In this document: positions 1 to 10,400 of the stretch, in pieces
Layout of the letters: every line of letters starts with the position of its first letter
Position numbering within the stretch: the first letter of the stretch is position 1
Origin: Kryptolebias marmoratus
Taxonomy: Eukaryota; Chordata; Actinopteri; Cyprinodontiformes; Rivulidae
Assembly (NCBI RefSeq): GCF_001649575.2
Contig: NC_051449.1
Coordinates: 13,640,374-13,704,373, forward strand
Direction: 5' to 3'
DNA: 64,000 bases
Program-made: the position numbers and the translations under genes
The notes under the pieces: model-generated
Told to the model about the DNA's origin: nothing
Seen by the model: only the letters and a program-made list of their open reading frames with translations
Databases searched by the model: none

Positions 1-97
1 AAAACAGCTGCTTTTATCAACAAAGGTTGGAAACTATTAACAAATGATAACTGCAACGACAAACACACACATTACAGTGATTCACGACTTTGCTTAC

Positions 98-408
98 CAG
101 AGAGGGAGGGTGTGTTGGGGTCTGGAACATTAACCTCGTGAGGAATAACAATTGAAGGAACCGGCAGCTGCACTTTGTCGTCTTCAGACCCCCACCGACT
201 CTTTCTTTTTCGTTTGACTGGCGGCGTTTCTGATTCCGGACTGTGAAGCACCGATGTGCTGTTGAGCAGCGGAGAGACTCCCGGTCGATAAGCATCCGTC
301 CTGAAGTCTGCTGCTGGAGGCGGCGAGCTCTGGCAAGTTGCAGCGTGGTGCTCCTGCAGTTTCTCTTTGTAGAGCTGATAAGCTGGACTTTGGTGGTCAT
401 ATAAAAAG
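98..408 (-). CDS. sugp1: sugp1 coding exon 8 (second half of SURP 2, linker, tryptophan motif)
   Basis: 311 nt. Begins [18 protein letters not shown] and ends a proline/serine-rich linker with [18 protein letters not shown]. Acceptor TTTCAG, donor GTAAGC at 97-92. Intron 8 continues to the left edge. Confidence 0.93.
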
Positions 409-3400
409 CTGAAAATGGAAAAAAAACACAAACATATATATTGGTGTGAGATCTAAAGGATGGCAAAATTTGAATTAAAATGTTTCCAAATTACAAAAGA
501 TTATCACAGATAAGATAAATGACCTGAAAGCTGGGTTCTCTCGGTTGCGCTCAACAGCAATTGCTTCCACCTCGGGGCCACCCTCCGCCACAAACTTGGC
601 CAGATTTTCAATGATTTGCAGGGTTTCCGCGTCCACTGGGGGGGAGACTTTAAGCAGCCTATTAGTACTGGGACTCAATTCACACTCTACTACTGTATCG
701 TACTCAACTGGCCCTCACACACCACCAGTCTAGAGCCAATAGGGAATAAGAGGAGGAAAAGGGGAGGAGGAGCAAGGGGGGGACAGGGCTGGTGAATGGG
801 GAACTGTTTGGATGTGAGGCTTTCACTACAACATATAAAGCACAAATAAAGCCATGACAACCTCACCTCACATACAAACTGCTCACAATGTAAACTCAGC
901 ATTTGTGTGTATAATGGTTTACAGTTTAATGAAAAAATGAAAAAAACCACAACCTTTACTGCATCTTCAAAAACAGATTTCAGCTGATGTAAAAGTAAAA
1001 AATGAACAGGATGAAAAAATAATGGCTATCAAAATTTACTGTCAGCTTTCAATATAAAATCCAAATGTGTGGTTTTATGTCCTTTCTCTTAGATTAGATT
1101 AGAAAGCAGTTTAATGGAGATTAGTGCCTTTAAAAAAAGAAAAATCTCCTTAATGAAGTCATCTTGAAGGGAAATGCTTATTCATTTAAATGCAACTAAA
1201 TGACACACTTTTTTAGTTCAGAGATGTAAAAATTGGATTTAATCCTTCTGTGGTACTTTAGGGAAATACTTCTAATGGCACACTGTCTTTAACAATAATG
1301 ATAACAATAATAATGACAGAAATTATTGACACCAGACTTAGCTCTTTAGAAATGTGAGACTGTTTTTGGCAGCTTTTCTAAACTCATTTGTTGAGGTGAA
1401 GTCTTTGAAATTTGCTGATGTAAACAATATTGGCTTAAATGTATGCAAATAAATGAATCAAAGGTGACTATAGTGTTACATTTATAACAATGATAAATAT
1501 GATGTTTGTGTCACATTACTAAAGCTTAAACCTGACAGTACTTTGCTGAAATACTGATTCACTGCTGTGCAACATTTGTTTGGTAGTCAAGGAAATATTT
1601 TTAAAAATCTGAGGCAATTAATTACTGAGAGAAGATAATTATAATTTTACCATTATTTGATTTAGTCTCAGCTCTCTCCAAATCCCTCTTCAACTCTGCA
1701 ACTTTTTTATTGTAGTACAGATACTCCAAGCTGCTCTTGTCATACAAAAACCTACAGGAGAGGAATAACAGGAAAAAAGTGTGAAAATACAGTAAGAAAA
1801 AAAATAGATCTGATTGAACCACAATGTCCGTCAGACTTACGAGAACATAGGATCGTCTTTGTAGTCCTCCTTGGCTTTCTTCTCCAGCTCAGGTCCTCCT
1901 TCCGCCACAAAAGAGGCCATCTTGTTGATAATGAGTCTGGTGTCTGAATCCTCTGGGGGAGAGACTTTAAGCAGGCTATGAGTACATTTACTCAAACGGC
2001 ACATATGGAAAAATGCCAGTCACAAGGCAACTGTGCCACTGGAGTTTGCAGAGAACCCAATAAAATGTCCAAGCCATGACAGTGTCCTAAGAAACACTGA
2101 CAAACAAAGGCCTTGAATTACCTTTCATCTCTAAGAATTTGGAGTAATCAGTTTCCTCTTCTTCATCTTCATCGTCTGTTGAACAAAACACACTCGGCCT
2201 CTGGCTGAGAACAGGATTCTTCTTGGACTGTGAAAGGCTCTTGTACTGACTAAGCATTTTGTTAACTTTAAGGGTCGGCCGCTGGCCAACGAAAACACTC
2301 TTTTTCTGCAGAGAGATTCCTGCTGGAGATGAAGCTGAGACTGAGGGGGTCTTAGTTTCACTGGAAGAATCTACAACAAAATGAAAAAGGATATGTTTTA
2401 CAAAAAACTATTGTCTTACCCTTGAATTAAACTCTGTTATTCTATCATTTCTAACATGTTTTTTTCCTCAACCAAAACACACATACTGCAATCACAAAAA
2501 ATACATAACGTAATGGAAACTGTACTGACAAGGTTTTTATCCCGATTTTCTCACGTTTGTGTGCCTTTTTAAAGATCCTGTACTTTATATGCAGACTTCA
2601 CAGCTGTTGATTACCTTTATAAATCCATCTTTTACACAAGCTAGAAAAACAAAAGAATGTATCCAAGCATTCCTCTAGCTCTGCTCAATTGTACCAAATA
2701 AAAATCACAGCATTTTGCTAAAATAAACCACTTGTCTTGGGAAATCACAAACTTTAGATTAATATGATACTAATTGAGGAACTAACCAGAGATATCAGGA
2801 ACTTTCTCCTTCTGCATCTTCATGAACTGCTGCAAGAAGCTTCCATCATTTGCAAATTTATTAGAAGATGCTCCCTGTGGACTGGGCAAGCTAGTGGGAC
2901 CGGGAAACACAAAACATTTCTAAATATACTGAATTATAAATTAGATCAGTGTCATCACAGCAAACGAGATTTATGTCTTACGACACAGACTACCAGAAGC
3001 AAACAATGTCCATGGACAATACACAGGTTTATTCATGTTAAATTGTATCTGTGTCTATTAATCTATTAATGTATTACCTCGATGGCAGGGGCTTGCTAGT
3101 GGTCTGTGCATTCAGTTTTGCCTGCTCTGCCATTCTTGCTTCAATCTCCTTCTTCTTTTGAGCAATCAGTTTTTCTTGACGGAGAATATTCATGTTCATT
3201 TTGTTTTTCTGTGGCTGGCCTGGTTTGGACATCCATGATCCTCCTCGACCTAAAATACAATTGAAAACACAATGTTAAATTTGACACAGTAAGGTTGTAG
3301 TAGAATGAAAGCCACTTTACAACAGATGTAGGTCTTACTATAAAGTATGCACATTACTGACTTTGTTAATAGTTTATTACTAAGTAACAAAAGGCAATCT

Positions 3401-3788
3401 TTATTTCACACACAGAAAAAATAGTGAAATGTTTGCCAGGCTATAAGTCACAAAGAGGTCACCTATAATTGTAACACTGCACAGATCATCAGTGCACTAT
3501 TCCTGTAGTATGATAGTTAATAGCTGCAGCCGACATTCAGCGTTTTAGTAATGGTATTAGTCTTTAAATAACATAGGGTGGTGGGTAGGTTGCCAAGTTA
3601 AACTAAACTGCCAGCTCGTTAACTCCAACAGACTTGTTTACGCCAGCAAGTGAATTGACCAGAATGCCAGATGCGACATAAGCTAGCGAATACCAAAGCT
3701 AACTCACTAATATAATCACTAAAACTAACATATATTTAGATATTGTCTACAGACATAGTAAAGATGTACCTGCACCGCTAGACTCCAT
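98..3788 (-). CDS. sugp1: SURP and G-patch domain-containing protein 1 (5' part; runs off left edge)
   Basis: SUGP1 is a nuclear spliceosomal protein that works with SF3B1 in branch-site and 3' splice-site recognition. Eight exons join in phase from the ATG at 3788-3786: 3788-3770, 3249-3078, 2890-2787, 2370-2122, 1964-1841, 1751-1651, 647-524, 408-98, giving 401 residues. The N-terminus has the family's [19 protein letters not shown] segment. Residues about 58-95 carry the conserved [17 protein letters not shown] module 1 is near residues 187-235 ([10 protein letters not shown] ... FSFLYD) and SURP module 2 near 262-315 ([10 protein letters not shown] ... SFLYD). A basic tryptophan motif, KRKRKSRW, lies at 363-370. 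The C-terminal G-patch exons are outside the window. Equal exon lengths and phases show that the two SURP modules arose by exon-pair duplication. The gene is head-to-head with rnf126. SUGP2 is unlikely because of the short SUGP1-type N-terminus. Confidence 0.95.
524..647 (-). CDS. sugp1: sugp1 coding exon 7 (first half of SURP 2)
   Basis: 124 nt, the same length and phase as exon 5. Begins V-S-P-P and encodes [20 protein letters not shown]. The acceptor again reads CTTAAAG with an upstream AG 11 nt away (660-659). Confidence 0.94.
648..1650 (-). other. sugp1 intron 6 (largest sugp1 intron in window)
   Basis: About 1 kb of AT-rich intron between SURP 1 and SURP 2 exons. Apart from the unusual 3' splice region (648-670) I see no gene, RNA or recognisable mobile element. 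The other sugp1 introns in the window are likewise featureless. Confidence 0.7.
1651..1751 (-). CDS. sugp1: sugp1 coding exon 6 (second half of SURP 1)
   Basis: 101 nt. Encodes [19 protein letters not shown], the end of the first SURP module, and a charged linker. Acceptor CTGTAG, donor GTAAAA. Confidence 0.92.
1841..1964 (-). CDS. sugp1: sugp1 coding exon 5 (first half of SURP 1)
   Basis: 124 nt. Begins V-S-P-P-E-D and encodes [20 protein letters not shown]. The acceptor is CTTAAAG, with a second AG exactly 11 nt upstream (1977-1976). Donor GTAAGT. Confidence 0.94.
2122..2370 (-). CDS. sugp1: sugp1 coding exon 4
   Basis: 249 nt. A serine-rich linker, then QRPSVF and an acidic DDEDEEEE run ahead of the first SURP module, matching the family's order. 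Acceptor TTGTAG, donor GTAATT. Confidence 0.92.
2787..2890 (-). CDS. sugp1: sugp1 coding exon 3
   Basis: 104 nt. Encodes the conserved [19 protein letters not shown] segment. The acceptor CTAG at 2892-2891 is the one that keeps phase. Donor GTTAGT. Confidence 0.9.
3078..3249 (-). CDS. sugp1: sugp1 coding exon 2
   Basis: 172 nt, entered in phase 1 and left in phase 2. Encodes the conserved [19 protein letters not shown] stretch and a basic [12 protein letters not shown] helix. Acceptor TTTTAG, donor GTAATA. Confidence 0.93.
3770..3788 (-). CDS. sugp1: sugp1 coding exon 1 (start)
   Basis: Encodes MESSGA plus the first base of a glycine codon. The donor is GTACAT. The ATG sits in a ccATGG-type context. 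Confidence 0.85.
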
Positions 3789-4386
3789 GGTCGTAGCAAG
3801 AATGAATGAATACTTTGAAAACAATCAGGCCTTTAGCACTACGATAGCAGCTAACTGACTTAACAGATATTAGCATGACCAGAAATTCCTTTTCCGGTGT
3901 AAGCTTTTCACAATAAAAGCCCGTTTCAGCAGCACAAATAAATACAAAGGGCAAATATATTATAAACGGGTTAATATGTTTTGATAATGTACTGCGATAA
4001 TTGAAAGGTTTTTAACAATTAGGCTAAAAATAAAACAGGTTATATCATCCCCACAGTCACTTCCTAATATTATTTCCTCAGATTTTAACTTACACGTCTA
4101 CATTTTTTGACAACCTAATCCAATCAATATTGTACTCTAGTAAATATTTTCTGAAACCTGTTCAGCATAAATTGTCATTTGATATGACACTCATTAAATA
4201 GCTACGTGATACCGAATACCGGAAGTCCTTTTCATGGTGATGTGTTCCAACTTGTAACAATTGACGCATGCTCAGTGTTACCGTTTTTTTAATCCTGCCT
4301 TTTCCTTTCTCCGAAGCAAAAGTCGTGTCTTGTTTGTCCCTTGTCGCTTCCCGTCCGTACCCATCGTACTGCTTAAACTGCTAGAA
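3789..4386. promoter_or_regulatory. Probable bidirectional promoter, sugp1/rnf126
   Basis: Only 598 bp separate the two start codons, which point away from each other. The spacer contains a consensus ETS/GABPA-type ACCGGAAGT at 4218-4226, a reverse-strand ACCGGAA at 3898-3892, and an NRF1-like half site (GACGCATGCTC) around 4263. There is no clear TATA box. Housekeeping head-to-head pairs often use such ETS/NRF1 promoters. The transcription starts are not visible. Confidence 0.6.
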
Positions 4387-4461
4387 ATGGCCGAAGCCCC
4401 TTCACGGCCCTGCCGGTATTTTTGTCACCGGTGTTCAGAAGAGATTACTCCACGTCTGCCG
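4387..4461 (+). CDS. rnf126: rnf126 exon 1
   Basis: 25 codons, phase 0 end. Encodes [19 protein letters not shown], the first half of the N-terminal zinc finger. Donor GTAAGA. Confidence 0.95.
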
Positions 4462-7400
4462 GTAAGAACCCTCGGCGTACCGTCGCCAGTGTAAAGGTGT
4501 GAGAAATTAGGTTTCAGCTTCTGTGGTTATTTGAGCTCGGCGGGTCCCGTCCACATTCATTGTCGCTATTAAGCTAGTCCTTCAGGCAGGCAGGCGGCGG
4601 ACGGTGGAGTCGGTAAAGTTGTGTTATAACCGTGTGCTTTGTGTACCTAGTTTTAAGAGCATTGTATCATAAAGGAGCACTTAGAGCTCATCTTGACAGT
4701 TTTACTTGTGGTTGTGTGTAATGCTAATTAGCTAACTGAGGCTACAATGAATGGTACATAGAGCAGGTAGTCTGATCGCCTTGTTTGGCTTTGATTCAGC
4801 GTTAGGCATTTTTATTCGGCAAACCCATACGATTTCGTGAGAATTTCTTCCCTACAGCCTCGATGATAGTTGTTATCATCAGGCTGTGGATAATGAAAGT
4901 ACTAAAATAAAAGTAAAACTTGCACTTCCACTTCTGTTAAACTCAATGTTGTGACAACAGCTTGGCAGCCTGACTCAGCCCTCTGTTTTCAAGCTTTTCA
5001 TGAGAAGCTTCTTGAATGTTACAGTACCTTTTACTCTGCTGTTTACTTTCTGATGGGCCTCTAACAGGAAGTTAGTTCACAGTCCTCACATGTTTTTTTT
5101 TTTTTTCCATCAATATTTTTTATTATTTTGTGTTTTTACAAATATGTCTGCCATAAAACATACAACCAATACAGTCAACAAGACCAACAAAACACCCTCA
5201 TAGGTACACACTTGCATTTCTTTTAAGCATATTAGAGATAATAATCCACTGTTGAGGCTCCTTGTTTAACATTGTTGTTCAACGTAAGTCTTGACTTAAG
5301 CTGAGTTCTTCTTCTTGAGACAAGTCCACCCCTTCAACAAATTCCAGGAATGGTCTCCAAATAGATTCAAATAGCTCGCTTTTCCCTTTTTGAAGATACG
5401 CTATGCGTTCCAGAGGTAAAGTCTTCAGCATGTGTTCGATCCATTGTTTGATACCTGGACCTGTTGCTCTTTTCCAGAATAGTGCTATCAGTCTCTTAGC
5501 TTCTAATAGACACAAGTCTATCATCAGTTGTTCGCTTTTAGTAAACAATGAATTTTTTGGATATAGACCTAAAATGAGAAAAACCGGATCTGATTTAATA
5601 TCTTTTGAGATTAGGTGTTCTATAGTTTCTTTTACTGTTTTCCAAATTTTTTTAATTTTCCTACATTCCCAGATACAATGAAACAAGGTCCCTTTCTCCT
5701 CTAAACATTTTGTGCAAATGTCTGGTATATTAGAATTGTACCGATTTAACTTGACTGGTGTAATATATATTCGCATTAACCATTTGTACTGCAGTAACCT
5801 TAAGCGAGAGTTAACGGTTTGTTTCTGAGCCCTTATACAGATAGATTGCCAGTCTTCCCGTGACAAATTTACTCCCAGGTCTGATTCCCAGGCTTCCAGT
5901 TTCGATACTGAGTTTTCTGAAGAATTAAGGACCATAAAGTTGTAAAGTTCTGAAATTGCTCCTTTACTTATGCTGTTTTTGTCAGCAATTTTTTCTAAAG
6001 GGGACTTTGGTGGCTTGGCTAGTCCTTTGTTTTTTAACCCAATATAGCTCCTAAGTTGAAGGTATTTAACACATGTTTTAAAACTAAATTAAACAGCTGG
6101 GAAATATTCACATGTGATCACAATTTATTTTTTTTCACTGTTGTTTTAGAAAACATTGACATTAGACTTGAACAGTATTTGAATTTGAACAAGTTTTTTT
6201 TTTTCTTTGTAGGACTACACATGCCCACGTTGTGAGTCTGGTTTTATTGAGGAATTGCCTGAAGAAAGGAGGTAAGGAGGATTGTCATATTTTATAAATT
6301 TTACATTTTTGTGGATTACTGATTGTGTTTTTGTTTTGTGCTCCAGCAGCTCTGAAAATGGGTCTGCATCCACTTCCTCTGCCAACGATCAGAATCGCCC
6401 CACCTTCGAGGTTAGTGAGAAATCATAAACCGTCGAGAAAACCTTATCGCACCCTGCTGCGGGATTTGACTTTGCCTTTTTTTGTTCTTTTTATTAGAAC
6501 ATGGATCACCATCACTTGTTCACATTTCCCTCTGGGTATGGGCCGTTTGCCCTTGGGATTTTCGATGAAAACTTTGACCTTCGAACTAGGCTAAACACAG
6601 AGGACAACCGAGAGGCGGAAAACAGGAGAGAAAGGGAGATGGGATCACGGCAGCGATACAGCGCAAGGCAACCGCGGGGTCGGCATGTGCCTCGACGACA
6701 GGGTACGCGCCACGAAGGAGTGCCCACATTAGAGGGGTGAGACATTTTCAGCAGCAGAAAACCAAGACAGCATCTCACATTATAAGAATAATGTCCTGTT
6801 TCTTTTTACAATATATTTGAAAACAGTGGCATTTTCATTTCTGTTCCTAATGTTGACCATGATGAGGTTTATTATGTTTAATTATTATATAGGACACTAA
6901 AGTGATTGATAACATCTTTTACAAAACGCTCTGTAGCTCAGTCTGTGTTATTACAAGATGAGGAGTCTAGCTAACATGTACTGAGAATGTTGGTCAATAA
7001 AACTGGTCAAAAATCCTCCCAGATCCTCTTGAACTGAAAGCACCACTGCAAGTAAGACACTGACAATCTGTACTAGGTAAAAAAAAATACAACACAAATC
7101 CTCACAGAAACTGAATTCCCGTTTTAATAAGTAAAAGTAATAGTTGAGATCGAAACATCACCAGAAATCAAATCAAATCATATGTAGGGAATCTTTTTTT
7201 AAATTTATTTTTAACCAGCCTTGAAGGAAATTTAAGTTTTAAATATAAGTTCATGTTCAAATATTTTGTGTCGTACCTTCAGTGTTTGATAATACAGTGA
7301 AAAAAACTACTTTTCTCTTGATTGGATTAGAGCAAAAAAAAAAAAAAACAGTCACTTTTTTTTGTTGTAGAGTGAACTACACAACACTTTCCGGTTGTTC

Positions 7401-10400
7401 TGGATTCAACAGAATATGTTCTTCTACATGACAGGAGCTTAAACAGCACATAGGGAGGATGAAAATAATGTCTCACAGTCTTGAGGGCTTTCTTTTGCAT
7501 CCCTTCTGGAAAATGTGCTCCAAACAGAGAATTGAGACCACAGTGACTCTCCCTTTTACCGCACATTTGTAAAGTTATTTTTTTTATTCTGTCAGCTATT
7601 CTGCCTTTCAAGATATGATGCAACTTGTCAGGGTGCTCTTAATATTGAACTTCTTCTGCACTGGTATATTTTTGTAGAGATCCATCTTTTAAATACATTT
7701 TATGGTCATATCACCAACACTTTAGATGCACATTAAAGCCTCATAAATATAAAAATATCAGTTGTGCATCTGTATCATTTTAAAAAGCTTATGTCTATTA
7801 TTCTGTTCAAACTAGAATGCTCATCTTACACTTAAATCTACACTATAAACTTTAAAGTTTACCTCAAGTGTTTGAAATTGTATGTATTTATCAGCAAAAA
7901 GACTACCTGCTCAGAAATTAAATTCTGCTTTTTATTGAGAGAGCAAGGTACTGCTTTAGATGTGTGGTAGTATCCCAATATTTATCTTTTTTTTTCTTTT
8001 CCTAATTCAGAATAATCCAGCAGCTTGTAAATGGAATCATAGCACCTACAGCCATGCCGAATATCGGAATGGGACCTTGGTAAGTCGAAGGTCCTGTGGT
8101 AATTATTTAATGTTCTTCTTTGTTAACACTTGCAGTTTTTGCTCATTGCCTTCTTGTCTCACAGGGGGATGCTTCATTCCAATCCGATGGACTACGCATG
8201 GGGGGCTAATGGTCTTGATGCCATCATTACACAAGTAAAAACAAAATGTTTATTCTTTTACACAACAGCAAGTTTATGCTTTATATATATATCAAGCTTA
8301 GAGTAGATTTTCTATAAATTTGACTTGTATTGTGTCTTTATTATGCTTTATTTCCCCATAATCATTTATTGTGATTGTGTTGTTTTTAATAGTTATTAAA
8401 CCAGTTTGAAAACACCGGTCCCCCTCCTGCCGACAGAGAAAGAATAAAGAGTTTACCAACCATTTCCATCACACAGGAACACGTCAGTAAGTTCCTCTCA
8501 GGATGGCCTTTAATTTTGATGTCCATTTCTACATCATCTTATCACTTCTGTCGTCCTGACGTTGTGACTGTAGTGAACAACTTATTTTGTTTCGTACAAC
8601 AAACAGAATCAGTGTGATACAGGCTTTTTTTGGGATGACCCTGGATCATGCAGACAGATGATGTGTCGCTCTGTGTTTGTACAGGTGCTGGTTTAGAGTG
8701 TCCTGTGTGCAAAGAAGACTACAGTGTTGAAGAGAGTGTTAGGCAACTTCCATGCAATCATTTGTTTCACAACGACTGTATAGTGCCATGGCTGGAGCAG
8801 GTATGTATGTCTAATATGAGTGGCCTAAACAGAACTTCAGGACTGATTTTTAACAAAGTTTAATTTAGATAATTTACACCAGGTTTTATAGCTGTTTCTG
8901 ATCACAACCTTTTTGAGTAATTCATGCACTTGTAACAATATAAAGCTGCTGTTTCAGCTAAGACTATCAGAGATCACTCATTACAACATGCTAATAAAGA
9001 AAATAGCTTTTATTTTATTCCTAACTATCTTAATCTGTATGAAGTTTGTTTATGTTGAGACTTCTGGACTTTTTTTGTTTTATTTCCTTTCAGCAACTTG
9101 CTACACAGCTGCTGATGCTGCTGCAAATAAGATTAATATGTAAAAGAAGTAAAACTGCTGAATGATAAGTTATAAATACTTGTTAATGCTTCTAAAATCC
9201 AGGCAAAATATCAGCTTGAAACTGGTTTTGTGACGACTGATTTACACTCAGTCCTAATGCGCCTCATTTACCGTATGTCTGTCTGACTGGTTCTGAGGTC
9301 TGACAGCACTGGAAACAAACTCAAACAGAGTCCTTGTTTACTGTTTTTTAAACCTATGCCCTACACAGGTGATTAACCTGGATGGGTTGCCATGGTTACA
9401 GCTTATTTGTCAGTTTTGTGGCTTTCACATTTCAGGTTTCTCACTAAATGCCATCAGAGAATTTATTTCCCCATCTAATAAAGACTTGATGTTTTTCTAG
9501 AGCTGGCTGCTCTGCATTAAACATCATCGTTATTTGGGGTTCAATAAGCTTCAAAGTCCAATTTTAGGTGACAATGTCACTCAGACTGAAACACATCTGT
9601 CTAAATCCAACCAGAACTCAAACTAAATCTAAATCCAATTATTCTAGTTTTTTATCTAAAATAAATGTTGGTAGGCTGGAATCGCCTCTATGACTGTCCC
9701 TGAGCCACGAAAGGTTTGACATAGTTCTGCCATGTGGGCGTGTGACTGACGTTAGTGGTAGCACAAGTCCCATTAATTGTGTAATGTTCTGACACCGTAG
9801 ACTTCCGTGTTGTGGAGATATTTCCCTCCAAAGAGAAAACCGAATCGGTGCGTCACCAGTTCTCCAAGCGTCAGAGGTGAATGATGACTCTCGCGCTTGT
9901 TTTTGAAACCATCAGAAAATCTGATGTGTTTTGCTTCTAGCTGTAATTTTTAAGGAGCTCTTCTGAGGAGTGACAGTCTGAAAGGCAGCCGTGGTGAATA
10001 AAACTGTGACATTACATCAGAGAAGTTGGTTCTCCATAAATCTGCTCTCTGTCTGAACACAAGCTGTGTTTCTAAGTTTCTCTTTGTTGATACATGACAT
10101 CAGTTTTAGCTAGAGTTGTCAGAAGCCTTTTTCTATAGATTGCATGTATAGTCTCAATAACTACAAAGGTTAGTTGTAAATTGAAAATAAATAAAAATAT
10201 TTTACTCTTTGCACCCAATGCTGGAACATTCTTGGGTTTAATAGCATTTCATTTTTGGTTTATTCTAGGCTGAGAAAAGGTTTCATTCGTGTTGTACAGC
10301 TGCAGAATGACATCCCATAATAATCTGCTGTCTGTAGCAGCTCATTTAAAACACGTTTTGTTTCTCCTGTCTGGCAGCACGACACGTGTCCGGTGTGCAG

